DNA of 64,000 nucleotides from Chryseobacterium jejuense. Lineage in GTDB: Bacteria; Bacteroidota; Bacteroidia; Flavobacteriales; Weeksellaceae. Location of the stretch: positions 558,001 through 622,000 of the forward strand of contig NZ_FNEG01000001.1 of the NCBI RefSeq assembly GCF_900100075.1. The letters are read 5' to 3'. Below, one piece after another: positions 1 to 8,668 of the stretch (positions within the stretch are counted from its first letter, which is position 1; each line of letters starts with the position of its first letter). Both the position numbers and the translations under genes were made by a program. Below the pieces are notes generated by a model. It worked only from the letters and a program-made list of their open reading frames with translations. It was not told where the DNA came from and ran no database searches.

Positions 1-1037
1 GAAAAGTAAATATTGATTCAAACCTGAAACCAGACTATTCTTTTGATAGCTATGTAGAAGGAGAAAGTAATAAATTTGCAGCTACCGTAGCAAGATCAAT
101 TGCAAAAAGACCGGGAGCTACAGCATTCAACCCATTATTCTTATATGGAGGATATGGAGTTGGAAAAACCCACTTAGGCCAGGCAGTTGGTCTTGAAGTA
201 AAGAATCAGTTTCCGGACAAAGTAGTTCTTTATTTATCTTCGGAAAAATTCATCCAGCAGTTTATTTCAGCTGCGAAAGCGCATAAGCAGACAGAGTTTG
301 CTAACTTCTATCAAATGGTAGATGTACTGATTATTGATGATATCCAATTCTTATCTGGAAAGTCGGCAACACAGGACAGTTTCTTCCACATTTTCGATCA
401 CCTGCATCAAAATGGAAAGCAGATCATCCTTACTTCAGATAAAGCACCGGCAGATATTATGGATATTCAGGATAGAATTGTTTCCCGTTTCAAATGGGGA
501 CTTTCTGCAGAGATCAAATCTCCGGATTTATCTACAAGAAGACAGATCATTGAAGACAAATTAAGCAGAGATGGGATTGTACTTCCTGGAGATATGCTTG
601 ATTTCCTTGCTGTTGAAACCAAAACAAACGTTAGAGAGCTAATCGGGGTAATTAACTCGGTAATTGCTTACTCTACGGTATATAAGAGAGACTTAAGTCT
701 TGAATTACTAAAAGAAACTATCAACAGAATTGCAGCTAACCAAAAGAAGGTGATCAATATTCCTTATATTCAGGAAGTGGTTTGCGACTATTTTGGAATC
801 AAAAAAGAGCAGCTTCTGTCTAAAACAAGAAAAAGAGAAATCGCTTTACCAAGACAATTGGCCATGTACTTCTCAAAAGAGTTTACCAACTCCACATTCA
901 CTAAGATTGGTGAAGAAATGGGCGGGAAAGACCACTCTACGGTAATGTATGCTTGTGATACCATCAAGGATGTATCGAAAATTGATAAAGAAATCAAGAA
1001 ATACGTTAAGGATCTTACCGAAAGAATCAAACAGTAA
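1..1037 (+). CDS. dnaA: Chromosomal replication initiator DnaA (5' partial)
   Basis: The reading frame is open from base 3 to the TAA at 1035-1037, so the gene begins before the window and only about 344 C-terminal residues are present. DnaA is the AAA+ ATPase that binds DnaA boxes and opens the replication origin. Visible are the Walker A loop GGYGVGKT (bases 147-170), the Walker B segment LIIDDIQF (327-350), the sensor regions, and the domain IV DNA-binding signature GGKDHSTVMYACDTI (921-965). The first ATG inside the window, at 315, is internal and is not the start. A strong hairpin terminator follows. The domain I/II part and any oriC signal lie outside the window. Confidence 0.98.
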   Translation, partial: KVNIDSNLKPDYSFDSYVEGESNKFAATVARSIAKRPGATAFNPLFLYGGYGVGKTHLGQAVGLEVKNQFPDKVVLYLSSEKFIQQFISAAKAHKQTEFANFYQMVDVLIIDDIQFLSGKSATQDSFFHIFDHLHQNGKQIILTSDKAPADIMDIQDRIVSRFKWGLSAEIKSPDLSTRRQIIEDKLSRDGIVLPGDMLDFLAVETKTNVRELIGVINSVIAYSTVYKRDLSLELLKETINRIAANQKKVINIPYIQEVVCDYFGIKKEQLLSKTRKREIALPRQLAMYFSKEFTNSTFTKIGEEMGGKDHSTVMYACDTIKDVSKIDKEIKKYVKDLTERIKQ

Positions 1038-1060
1038 GATCATCTTAAGCTAAAATATTA

Positions 1061-1096
1061 AAAAATGAAGAATAGTTGTATTCTTCATTTTTTATT
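1061..1096 (+). terminator. dnaA terminator
   Basis: A 14-bp stem (AAAAATGAAGAATA with its complement) closes a GTTG loop and is followed by a T-rich run, 24 bases after the dnaA stop codon. The loop also carries the TTG of the next promoter. Confidence 0.8.
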
Positions 1097-1104
1097 TAGA
1101 TTTG
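1076..1104 (+). promoter_or_regulatory. Promoter of the phosphatase gene
   Basis: TTG (1076-1078), an 18-base spacer and TAGATTTG (1097-1104) match the Bacteroidota housekeeping promoter TTG-N18-21-TAnnTTTG. The promoter lies inside the dnaA terminator hairpin. Confidence 0.6.
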
Positions 1105-1153
1105 TTGAAGCTAATAAACATTTATCACAGTTTAATCTTTTAAATTTCAGACT

Positions 1154-1612
1154 ATGAAAATCCTGATGGTTTGCCTTGGAAATATATGCAGAAGCCCTTT
1201 AGCAGAAGGAATTATGAAAACTAAAGTACCGGAAAGCTTTGTGGTAGATTCTGCCGGAACGATTTCTATGCATGAAGGGGAACATCCGGATAAAAGAGCC
1301 ATTAAAACTGCTGCCCATCATGATGTTGATATTTCCATGCAGAAGTCAAGGCCTATCACAAGAGCTGATTATGAAACCTTTGATAAGATTTACTGTATGG
1401 ATGCAAGTGTCTATAAAGATGTTATGGCTAAAGCGCTTAATGAAGAAGAAAGACAAAAAGTATCATTGTTTCTGGAAGCTGCCGGAAAATTCAATAATAC
1501 TGAAGTTCCTGACCCATATTGGGGTGGAATGGAAGACTTCGAAAAAGTTTTCCAGTTATTAGATAAAGGGTGCAATGCCATTGCTTCCCAGTTAACGATT
1601 CATAATTTATAA
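1154..1612 (+). CDS. Low-molecular-weight protein-tyrosine phosphatase
   Basis: A 152-residue cytoplasmic enzyme of the LMW-PTP family, which removes phosphate from tyrosine residues through a cysteinyl-phosphate intermediate. The P-loop C-x5-R is at residues 7-13 (CLGNICR) followed by S14, and the general acid sits in the DPYWGG segment (D120). Length is normal for the family. It lies downstream of dnaA with its own promoter and is followed 23 bases later by an RsmI-like methyltransferase. In other bacteria such phosphatases often act on capsule kinases, but no capsule genes are nearby, so the substrate is open. Confidence 0.92.
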   Translation: MKILMVCLGNICRSPLAEGIMKTKVPESFVVDSAGTISMHEGEHPDKRAIKTAAHHDVDISMQKSRPITRADYETFDKIYCMDASVYKDVMAKALNEEERQKVSLFLEAAGKFNNTEVPDPYWGGMEDFEKVFQLLDKGCNAIASQLTIHNL

Positions 1613-1635
1613 TCATCATCCATAAATAAATTTTT

Positions 1636-2334
1636 ATGCTTTTTTTACTCCCTGCTTATTTATCAGAAAATACATCTATCAGCCATTTTGCACCCGTTAT
1701 TAAGGAATATATCATGCAAACGGACTACTTCTTTGTGGAGAATGAGAAAACAGCCAGAAAGGTCGTTAAATTCTTTGCTCCTGAAAAGAAGCAGGCAGAC
1801 CTGAAATTGTTTTTATTAGATAAGTATACAGAAAACGCAGATATTAAAGAAGCTCAACAGTTGATGTTGAAAGGGCAGGACTTTGGATTGCTTTCTGAAG
1901 CCGGGCTGCCATGTATTGCAGATCCTGGAAATCTGATGGTAAAATGGTGCCATGAGAAAAACATCCAGGTAGTTCCTATTTCAGGACCTTCATCTATTAT
2001 TCTGGCGCTGATCTCCAGTGGTTTTAACGGACAGGAATTTACCTTTAACGGATACCTTCCGATTGATAAAGGAGAGAAAAAGAAGCAGATTCAACAGCTG
2101 GAAAGTTTAGTTCAGAAAACAGGTTATTCTCAGATCTTTATGGAAACTCCCTATAGAAACAACCAGCTTATTGAAGATCTGACCAAGTTTCTGTCTCCTA
2201 ATACCAAACTTTGTATTGCTGCCAATATCAATGATCCTGAGCATGAATTTATTAAGACTAAAACGATTAAAGACTGGCAGAAACAAAAGCCTGAGCTTCA
2301 TAAAGTTCCCGCTGTATTTGTATTAGGAAAATAA
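1636..2334 (+). CDS. RsmI-like SAM-dependent methyltransferase (tetrapyrrole methylase fold)
   Basis: 232 residues of the tetrapyrrole/corrin methylase superfamily. The segments GLLSEAGLPCIADPG and VVPISGPSSI match the SAM-binding and substrate loops of RsmI, which 2'-O-methylates C1402 of 16S rRNA. The protein is shorter than the usual RsmI of about 280 residues: it lacks the typical N-terminal YLVATPIGNL start and the C-terminal extension, beginning instead with MLFLLPAYLSE. Flavobacteria commonly carry such a short paralogue beside a full-length one, so the exact RNA target is uncertain. It is probably co-transcribed with the phosphatase upstream. Confidence 0.8.
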   Translation: MLFLLPAYLSENTSISHFAPVIKEYIMQTDYFFVENEKTARKVVKFFAPEKKQADLKLFLLDKYTENADIKEAQQLMLKGQDFGLLSEAGLPCIADPGNLMVKWCHEKNIQVVPISGPSSIILALISSGFNGQEFTFNGYLPIDKGEKKKQIQQLESLVQKTGYSQIFMETPYRNNQLIEDLTKFLSPNTKLCIAANINDPEHEFIKTKTIKDWQKQKPELHKVPAVFVLGK

Positions 2335-2344
2335 AAAAATAACG

Positions 2345-2632
2345 ATGAAAAATAACCCGTTTCTTACTGTTATTCTATTGTTTTGCATTCAGGTATTGCT
2401 TATCAAATACCTGGATTATATAGACTTTAATGTAAAGATAGGGGAAGGGTTGTTTTTAGCTTTTGTGTGCTTTTTTATTCCGGTTATTTCTCTTATTCTT
2501 AATGGGTTTATGGGAGAATCCAGATATAAAAAATCATTCAGGTATTTTACTTTTTTTATTATAATCATTTCCTTGTTGGCATTTGTAGCATTGTCTTATT
2601 TAGGTGCTTTGGGAAAAGCTTATCAACATTAA
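2345..2632 (+). CDS. Small three-helix membrane protein
   Basis: 95 residues with three strongly hydrophobic segments (about residues 5-25, 34-57 and 68-90) separated by short polar loops. It has no recognisable catalytic motif or lipobox. It starts 10 bases after the methyltransferase stop and ends three bases before the next start, so it is probably part of the same operon as the two genes around it. I do not recognise the family; a role with the next membrane-anchored protein is only suggested by the tight spacing. Confidence 0.7.
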   Translation: MKNNPFLTVILLFCIQVLLIKYLDYIDFNVKIGEGLFLAFVCFFIPVISLILNGFMGESRYKKSFRYFTFFIIIISLLAFVALSYLGALGKAYQH

Positions 2633-2635
2633 AAT

Positions 2636-3643
2636 ATGAAAAAAACGATCATAGATTATCTGAATTTTTGTCTGGCAGTCGTTTTTATTGTGCTGGTTCT
2701 TCTCTATGGAGTTGCCTTGTTGAAAAAGAAGGAATTTGATAAAGTAAACTGGTCTGCAAAGATCATCAGTGTGGTACCTAATTCAAAAGATGAAAAGTCG
2801 GGTATGCTTAAGATCATTGATGCAGTTTTTATCAATACTTTTAATGATTCTAAAAATATATTAGATTATAATTCTCCAAAGTTAATTGTTTCAAAAGGTG
2901 CAGATTCCGCTTATTTTTGGTCACAGGATAATTTGTTACCGGATTCTTTATCCATTAAATATTTTTCTGTTGAAGAGAAAAAGTTTTACCAGCTGAATAC
3001 AAATCTTTCTCTGGAAAAAATAAAAAAATCTTTGGAAAATAAGAGTCAGAGAATAGATCTGAAGGTTGATGTTCAGCCAAAAGGTAAGATTTCTCTGATG
3101 ATTGAACAGCCGGGAAATAAGAATCTCGGATCAAAATTAATAGAAAATTTTCAAGCAAAGGAAATTCCTGGAGCGTTGAAAATGCTGGTATACAGAAAAT
3201 ATGCAGGAGAGGAATATAATGAGTTTCCTTCCCTGAAAGATGTTTCAGACTATTCAGATATTCTTATCCAAAAATACTCATGGATGGTGAAGATTGAAAC
3301 TGAAAATACTGAGAAAGTTTCTGAAATTTCAGCGTATGCTTTTGATGGTAAATCAATGAGAGTTGAAAATGAAACCTTTGAAGAATCGAAACTGAGAAAT
3401 CTTCCAAACAGGTTTTCTATTGATTGGGGAAATACACAGAGATATGGAAGTAATTATTCCTTTGACAGTCAAGAATTACTGGATGCTTTTAAAGTGTTAA
3501 ACCAAGTAAAGAGTAATGAGCCTGCAATCATAACCTTTACATTATTTAAAAACGCTTATCCAAAGGCTAAAATTTCTAAAGGAGGAAAAACGATCCCATT
3601 AAAAGATAATTACCCGGATCTTCCAACAAAATATGCACGTTAA
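2636..3643 (+). CDS. Membrane-anchored hypothetical protein
   Basis: 335 residues. One N-terminal membrane anchor (about 8-29, LNFCLAVVFIVLVLLYGVAL) is followed by a long polar, lysine-rich region without cysteines or a recognised fold, probably periplasmic. The ATG lies three bases after the previous stop, which indicates translational coupling with the small membrane protein. A bidirectional terminator follows. Family and function are unknown to me. Confidence 0.7.
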   Translation: MKKTIIDYLNFCLAVVFIVLVLLYGVALLKKKEFDKVNWSAKIISVVPNSKDEKSGMLKIIDAVFINTFNDSKNILDYNSPKLIVSKGADSAYFWSQDNLLPDSLSIKYFSVEEKKFYQLNTNLSLEKIKKSLENKSQRIDLKVDVQPKGKISLMIEQPGNKNLGSKLIENFQAKEIPGALKMLVYRKYAGEEYNEFPSLKDVSDYSDILIQKYSWMVKIETENTEKVSEISAYAFDGKSMRVENETFEESKLRNLPNRFSIDWGNTQRYGSNYSFDSQELLDAFKVLNQVKSNEPAIITFTLFKNAYPKAKISKGGKTIPLKDNYPDLPTKYAR

Positions 3644-3647
3644 AATA

Positions 3648-3677
3648 AAAACCGAACCTTAATAGAGATTCGGTTTT
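3648..3677. terminator. Bidirectional terminator between convergent genes
   Basis: AAAACCGAA and TTCGGTTTT pair across a 12-base loop, with A-run on one side and T-run on the other. It ends the plus-strand operon and the minus-strand DUF4349 gene. Confidence 0.75.
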
Positions 3678-3697
3678 GTTAATTTATATGGCGATGT

Positions 3698-4543
3698 TTA
3701 TTGCTTTCTTTTTTTCCATTTCTTCCAAAGAACAATTATCATAGGAATCAGCAAAAAGAATGGCCAAAAGGAAATAATACCTAATAAAAAGGCTACGAAA
3801 CTATTCCACCCTTCCGTAAGAGAGTCTATAAACCGGCTTCCGAATCCAATTTTTGAAGTAGCAGAACTTCTTACTTTTTCTTTATATAAGCTAAGTTCTA
3901 AAGTGCTGTAATTCACTCGGTCATCAATAAAACGAAGTCTTCCTTCTGCTACATCAATCTCATCTTCCAATCCCCGGATCTTTTCCTGTATTTCCAACAT
4001 ATCTTTTGTGGTGGTTGCACTTTTAAGCATGTCCCTATACTTTTCAAGATAGATTTTTTTGTTAGCCAATTTTATGGATACATCAGTATATTCCTCTGTA
4101 ACATCATCTGATGAAATATTTTTAGACAGCACAGAACCTACACCATCAGAAAATGAATTAATAAGTTTATCGAAACTTTTGTGAGGAACTCTGATTGTCA
4201 GATTCAGATTTTCATTCACATCTGTATTTTGAAACTCTTCTTTCTGGATGTATGCATTATTTTTCTTTAAAATCTCATGGGTCTGACTTTGCGCTTTTTT
4301 AATATCTCCCACCTGAATTCTCATTCCTCCATTTTTAATAATTTTTCTGGAGACAGTATCTGATCCTTTTAAAGTAGGAAATGAAGTTGCGTCAGATGAA
4401 GCCTTTTCAGATACGGAATGGGGAGGAAGTGGTTCTTCGTTAATAATATCTACAAGGTCAGCATTAACAGAATGCTTATCGCCACCAGACTTACTACAAT
4501 TGATAAAGGCAAGAAAAAGTAAAGGTAAAAGTATTGTTCTCAT
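3698..4543 (-). CDS. DUF4349 family lipoprotein
   Basis: 281 residues. The N-terminal signal MRTILLPLLFLAFINC ends in a lipobox with Cys16, so the protein is lipid-anchored. The middle contains the DUF4349 pattern: the stretch IIKNGGMRIQVGDIKKAQ, heptad-like charged helices (about 165-205), the DDRVNYSTLELSLYKE segment, then a C-terminal membrane helix (about 250-273) and a KKWKKRKQ tail. Its cellular role is unknown. The coiled-coil and the two membrane attachments suggest an envelope structural or sensing role. It stands alone between a terminator and a Mpo1-like gene. Confidence 0.85.
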   Translation of the reverse strand: MRTILLPLLFLAFINCSKSGGDKHSVNADLVDIINEEPLPPHSVSEKASSDATSFPTLKGSDTVSRKIIKNGGMRIQVGDIKKAQSQTHEILKKNNAYIQKEEFQNTDVNENLNLTIRVPHKSFDKLINSFSDGVGSVLSKNISSDDVTEEYTDVSIKLANKKIYLEKYRDMLKSATTTKDMLEIQEKIRGLEDEIDVAEGRLRFIDDRVNYSTLELSLYKEKVRSSATSKIGFGSRFIDSLTEGWNSFVAFLLGIISFWPFFLLIPMIIVLWKKWKKRKQ

Positions 4544-4631
4544 GGAAGTTTAATTTTCCATGAATACTATCAAAAACTATGCTTGGAAAGATAATTGCCC
4601 AAAAATTGGATAAAAGAATAAACCAAAAAAG

Positions 4632-5105
4632 TTAATACCTGATTCCGGTTTTTTTCAGAATAAAGCCTAACAGCCAGATAGGCCCAATCAGCAGAAACTG
4701 AATGTCCTTCAGGAAAGATGGTTTTTTTCCTTCAATCTTATGCCCGATAAACTGGAAGATCCATGTAACAACAAAAACACTGAGATAAAGCATCCAGGAC
4801 TGTTTTCCGAGGCTAATATTGGTAAGATAGATACAATGTTCTGCCAAAAGCATAATCAAAATCATGGCGATTCCAATTAATAAAGATAACCTTAGATAAT
4901 ATAAACTGATCAGAATAATGGCAACTAAGCTCACAATACTGATACATCCAAGGTAGGAAATACAGAAATGGGGCGAAGGAATCAAAGAAATAAACCCCAG
5001 AATAGAGCAAAAGATTAAAGGCACACAAAACCAATGAATGAACTTGTTAGTCGCATTTCTATGGCTCTTACTATATTCCGCAAATAATAAATCAACCTTT
5101 CTCAT
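4632..5105 (-). CDS. Mpo1-like (DUF962) membrane protein
   Basis: 157 residues with four hydrophobic segments. The opening KVDLLFAEYSKSHRNATNKFIHWFCVP and the late QFIGHKIEGKKPSF motif are hallmarks of the DUF962/YGL010w family. Yeast Mpo1 of this family is an Fe(II)-dependent dioxygenase that removes one carbon from 2-hydroxy fatty acids; the conserved His residues (H15, H24 and the GHK histidine) fit that role. The bacterial substrate is not known. It is transcribed away from the AraC gene, sharing a short divergent region with it. Confidence 0.85.
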   Translation of the reverse strand: MRKVDLLFAEYSKSHRNATNKFIHWFCVPLIFCSILGFISLIPSPHFCISYLGCISIVSLVAIILISLYYLRLSLLIGIAMILIMLLAEHCIYLTNISLGKQSWMLYLSVFVVTWIFQFIGHKIEGKKPSFLKDIQFLLIGPIWLLGFILKKTGIRY

Positions 5106-5143
5106 ACTGACAGGAATTGGATTAATGCTAAAATAATAAAATT

Positions 5144-5174
5144 TTGTAATCAGTGATAAGTTTGCTTACATTTG
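5144..5174 (+). promoter_or_regulatory. Promoter of the AraC regulator gene, next to the start codon
   Basis: TTG (5144-5146), a 20-base spacer and TACATTTG (5167-5174). The ATG at 5179 follows four bases later, so transcription should start at or beside the start codon and give a nearly leaderless mRNA. Confidence 0.6.
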
Positions 5175-5178
5175 TGCT

Positions 5179-6024
5179 ATGTCTGCCTTAGAAAAGTTCG
5201 GAGTTGAAATTTTTACGCAAAAAAATATTTTCGAGAGAATTGCTGTTGATAAGCCTTTTCGTCCCGATAACCCAGCTTTTATTTTCATTAAATCAGGAAC
5301 CATAAAACTTCGCCAGCACTTCAGTGATCTGGAGGTTTCAGCCAATATGTTTATGGTTACTGATCCACAAACTATTTATGAAGTGATAGCAGTGACTGAT
5401 GATTTTCAGTCCAGAATGGTTTCTTATAAAAGGGAATTTATTTCCGCCCTTTCTTTGAAGTTCAACAGACTGATTACCTATCGATATTTCAGGCAACAAA
5501 TGAATAGAGGGGTTCCTTTTCCGGAAAGTGAAATGGAAGTGGTTTGGAAAAGTGTCAATTTTCTGAAATATATTTTAGATTCTGAAACCGATATGCTCTA
5601 CAAAAAAGAAATGGTGGAGCACCTTTTTTCTGTGTTCTGTTATCAGATGGCTGGAATTATTTCGAAAGAAGACAATAATTCTATGAATCAGATGTCCAGA
5701 CAGGAAGAAATTGTGTTTGTTTTTCTTACCGACCTTTCCGAATATCATCTTACCGAAAGAACCGTTGAGTTCTATGCCGAGAGACAATCCATTACAACCA
5801 GACATCTTTCATCAGTAGTCAAAGAAGTGACGGGAAAAACAGCAAGCCATATCATTGCTTTAATTGTCATAAATGAAGCCAAAGTGCTCCTGAACTCTTC
5901 TAATAAACCTGTTTCTGAGGTGTCTTCTATCCTCGGTTTCAGCGATCAGTACGCGTTTTCACACTTTTTTAAAAAACATATGGAAGTAAGCCCTAGGCAG
6001 TACAGACATCAGTTTGAAAACTAA
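5179..6024 (+). CDS. AraC family transcriptional regulator
   Basis: 281 residues. The N-terminal half (about 1-165) is a cupin-like sensing domain. The C-terminal part (about 185-281) is an AraC/XylS double helix-turn-helix domain, with YAERQSITTRHLSSVVKEVTG as the first motif and VSEVSSILGFSDQYAFSHFF followed by SPRQYR as the second. It directly precedes an efflux operon on the same strand, and regulators of this type usually control the adjacent pump, so the pump is the likely target. The inducing ligand is unknown. Confidence 0.92.
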   Translation: MSALEKFGVEIFTQKNIFERIAVDKPFRPDNPAFIFIKSGTIKLRQHFSDLEVSANMFMVTDPQTIYEVIAVTDDFQSRMVSYKREFISALSLKFNRLITYRYFRQQMNRGVPFPESEMEVVWKSVNFLKYILDSETDMLYKKEMVEHLFSVFCYQMAGIISKEDNNSMNQMSRQEEIVFVFLTDLSEYHLTERTVEFYAERQSITTRHLSSVVKEVTGKTASHIIALIVINEAKVLLNSSNKPVSEVSSILGFSDQYAFSHFFKKHMEVSPRQYRHQFEN

Positions 6025-6053
6025 AATCCTACATTTGAACATCTTTTTCCAAA

Positions 6054-6069
6054 AATCAAACATTTGATT
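6054..6069. promoter_or_regulatory. Perfect dyad over the efflux promoter
   Basis: AATCAAA, two bases, TTTGATT. The right arm overlaps the TTG (6064-6066) of the efflux promoter, a position from which a bound regulator would block or modify initiation. Confidence 0.45.
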
Positions 6070-6093
6070 GATTTTGTTATTCACCTAACTTTG
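6064..6093 (+). promoter_or_regulatory. Promoter of the efflux operon
   Basis: TTG (6064-6066), a 19-base spacer and TAACTTTG (6086-6093), 20 bases before the ATG of the TolC-like gene. It fits the Bacteroidota consensus well. Confidence 0.65.
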
Positions 6094-6113
6094 CTTCTGT
6101 AAAACAAGGTAAA

Positions 6114-7424
6114 ATGACACAAAAAATAAAAACAGCACTATCAGTTCTGATAGCAGCTTTTCCTGCGCTGTTTTTTTCACAACAGATTAAACAGCTGACC
6201 GCAGGTGAGATTGCTGAACTGGCAGTTCAGAATCATCAGCAGTTGAAGGTTTCGGCTCAGAATATTGATATTGCCAAACAGAATATCAATGTTGCAAAGC
6301 TTCAGAAACTTCCAACCATTACAGCTTCTACAAGCCAATTCTATTTGGGAGATGCCGTAGCCATTGACAAAGATTTTTCAAATTCTACAAAGATTCCGAT
6401 GCCTCATTACGGAAGTTCGTATGCGGTGCAGGCAACACAGCTCATCTTCAAAGGAGGACTGGTAAATAAATCCATTGAAATGGCGGGGCTTCGTGAACAG
6501 CTTTCCGAATTGGATCTGGAGAAAAATAAGCAGGATGTGAAATTCTTAGTGATTTCCAATTATTTGGATGTTTATAAGATCATTAATCAGCAAGAGGTTT
6601 TTCAGAATAACAAAAAACTGGCTCAGGAACGTCTGAAAAATATCCAGAAATTCTATCAGCAGGGGATGGTGACCAGAAACGAAGTGATTCGTGGTGAGCT
6701 TGCGCTTAAAAACCTGGATCAGGGAATTCTGACGCTTTCAAACAATAAAAAAATCCTTAACTATAATTTAAATATAGCTTTAGGTTTATCTTCTGACACT
6801 GAAATTGTTCCTACTGAAAATCTGGAGAACAAAGAATCCGGAATCGGGATGGATTATTATATGAATCTTGCACATGACAGCAATCCGGTGTTGAAATCAG
6901 CACAGAAAAATATTGCAGTAGCCGATAAGAATATTGAAATTATAAAGACTGATAACTTGCCTACTCTGGCAGGATTCGGTGGTTATACTTTACAAAGACC
7001 AATTACTACGAGAAACCCTGTCTTGGATATGTATTCAGGAGGTTGGCAGACAGGTGTTTCTCTTAGTTACAATATTGATACGCTGTATAAGACAAAGGAA
7101 AAAGTAAAGTTAGGTGAACTGCAGAAGAATCAGGCCAGTGATGCCATGACTTTGGTTCAACAGAATGTAGATATGGGCGTGAATGCAGCGTATACCAAAT
7201 ATCAGGAAGCTATCCAGCAGGCAGATATACTGAATGATTCCAAAAGACTGGCAGAGGAAAACTACAAAATTACCGAAGCCAAATACTTAAATCAATTGGC
7301 TGTACAGGCAGAAATGATTGATGCCCAAAACCAGAAACTACAGTCAGAGCTGGATTATGCCAATGCAGAGATCAATGTTTTGTATCAATATTATAACCTT
7401 TTGAAAGCTACAGGAACACTTTAA
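6114..7424 (+). CDS. TolC family outer-membrane efflux protein
   Basis: 436 residues with a Sec signal ending FFSQQ. The two repeated outer-membrane-efflux (OEP) halves are visible as long alpha-helical stretches rich in Q, N, K and A, with typical pieces such as LAVQNHQQLKVSAQNIDIAKQ and the late KITEAKYLNQLAVQAEMIDA. It forms the outer-membrane channel and periplasmic tunnel of a tripartite pump. The partners follow directly: the HlyD-type adaptor 23 bases downstream and the MFS transporter after it. Length is normal. Confidence 0.95.
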   Translation: MTQKIKTALSVLIAAFPALFFSQQIKQLTAGEIAELAVQNHQQLKVSAQNIDIAKQNINVAKLQKLPTITASTSQFYLGDAVAIDKDFSNSTKIPMPHYGSSYAVQATQLIFKGGLVNKSIEMAGLREQLSELDLEKNKQDVKFLVISNYLDVYKIINQQEVFQNNKKLAQERLKNIQKFYQQGMVTRNEVIRGELALKNLDQGILTLSNNKKILNYNLNIALGLSSDTEIVPTENLENKESGIGMDYYMNLAHDSNPVLKSAQKNIAVADKNIEIIKTDNLPTLAGFGGYTLQRPITTRNPVLDMYSGGWQTGVSLSYNIDTLYKTKEKVKLGELQKNQASDAMTLVQQNVDMGVNAAYTKYQEAIQQADILNDSKRLAEENYKITEAKYLNQLAVQAEMIDAQNQKLQSELDYANAEINVLYQYYNLLKATGTL

Positions 7425-7447
7425 TTTTTTAAACTGAAATCAACACA

Positions 7448-8566
7448 ATGGAAAACAAGGAACAAACTACTCAAAATACAACACCTACTCCTGCAAGACC
7501 AGCAGTAGATAGCAAAAAAAAGCAGAACAAGAAAAATAAAATCAGAGCGATTATTTCCAATATTGTCGTTTTTCTGGTCATCGGATTTGGATTATTCTGG
7601 CTCATCCGTGAATATTTCCACATCGGAAACAAAACCTATACGGAAGCGGCTCAGGTAGAAGAATTCATCAACCCGATCAATACAAGAGTTTCTGCTTATA
7701 TTAAAGAAATTAAATTTATTGAGCACCAAAGAGTTAAAAAAGGAGATACACTGGTTGTTTTGGATGAACGTGAAATCCTTACTCAATTAGGGCAGGCTGA
7801 AGCAGCTTATCAAAACGCAATGGCTCAAAAAACAGCAACAAGTTCTTCCGTAAACACTGTTTCCAACAACATTAATGTAATGGAATCTAATATTGCCGGA
7901 GCAAAAGCAAGACTTTGGAATGCTGAACAGAACCTGAGCAGATACAAAAATCTTTTATCTGCGGAAGCGGTAACCAGACAACAATACGATCAGGTAAAAA
8001 CAGAATATGATGCTCAAAAGGCTGCTTATGAAACATTGGTGAATCAGAAACAATCTGCAAATCTTTCTACTACAGAAGTGAAAAGTAAATTAGGGATCAA
8101 TGATGCAGAGATCAAAAGAACAAAATCTGCGCTGGATATGGCTAGAATCAACCTTTCTTATACTGTAATTACAGCTCCTTATGATGGAGTAATGGGAAGA
8201 AGAACAATTTCTGAAGGACAACTGATTCAACCAGGTCAGCAAGTGGCAACCATCGTATTGAATGGTCAGAAATGGGTAACGGCCAACTTCCTTGAAAGTC
8301 AGATGCCTAATATAAAAGTAGGAGAGAAGATGATGATGACGGCTGATGCCTTAGGTGGAAAACAGTTTGAAGGAGTAGTAACTGCTGTTTCTGCAGCTAC
8401 AGGATCAAGATATTCAAGCGTACCAACCGATAACTCAACGGGTAACTTCATTAAAGTACAGCAAAGAATTCCTGTAAGAATCGAGTTCACAGCTTCCAAT
8501 AAAAAAGAAGATCTTGAGAAGCTGAGTGCAGGGATGAATATGAACGTGAATATTAATAAAGACTAG
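7448..8566 (+). CDS. HlyD/EmrA-type periplasmic adaptor protein
   Basis: 372 residues. A positively charged N-terminus leads into one membrane anchor (about 36-55), then the biotinyl-lipoyl-like domain (VKKGDTLVVLDEREI), a helical hairpin (about 115-230) and the beta-barrel segment ITAPYDGVMGRRTISEGQLIQPGQQ with NFLESQMPNIKVG. This order is that of EmrA/HlyD membrane fusion proteins, which link an inner-membrane MFS pump to TolC. It is the middle gene of the operon. Confidence 0.95.
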   Translation: MENKEQTTQNTTPTPARPAVDSKKKQNKKNKIRAIISNIVVFLVIGFGLFWLIREYFHIGNKTYTEAAQVEEFINPINTRVSAYIKEIKFIEHQRVKKGDTLVVLDEREILTQLGQAEAAYQNAMAQKTATSSSVNTVSNNINVMESNIAGAKARLWNAEQNLSRYKNLLSAEAVTRQQYDQVKTEYDAQKAAYETLVNQKQSANLSTTEVKSKLGINDAEIKRTKSALDMARINLSYTVITAPYDGVMGRRTISEGQLIQPGQQVATIVLNGQKWVTANFLESQMPNIKVGEKMMMTADALGGKQFEGVVTAVSAATGSRYSSVPTDNSTGNFIKVQQRIPVRIEFTASNKKEDLEKLSAGMNMNVNINKD

Positions 8567-8574
8567 AAGATGGA

Positions 8575-8649
8575 AGATATCAGATTCCAGACATTATGCA
8601 GCGTGGAAAGCTAAGGCTGAATGTCTAGAAAGTCTGTCATCTGATATCT
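8575..8649. repeat. Stem-loop element between the adaptor and MFS genes
   Basis: AGATATCAGATTCCAGAC (8575-8592) and GTCTGTCATCTGATATCT (8632-8649) form an inverted repeat with one 2x2 internal mismatch. It lies inside the efflux operon. A weaker relative (GATCATCA...TGATGATC) lies before purM. It may be a mobile palindrome or an mRNA processing site. Confidence 0.6.
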
Positions 8650-8668
8650 GAAATCTATTATCTACAAT

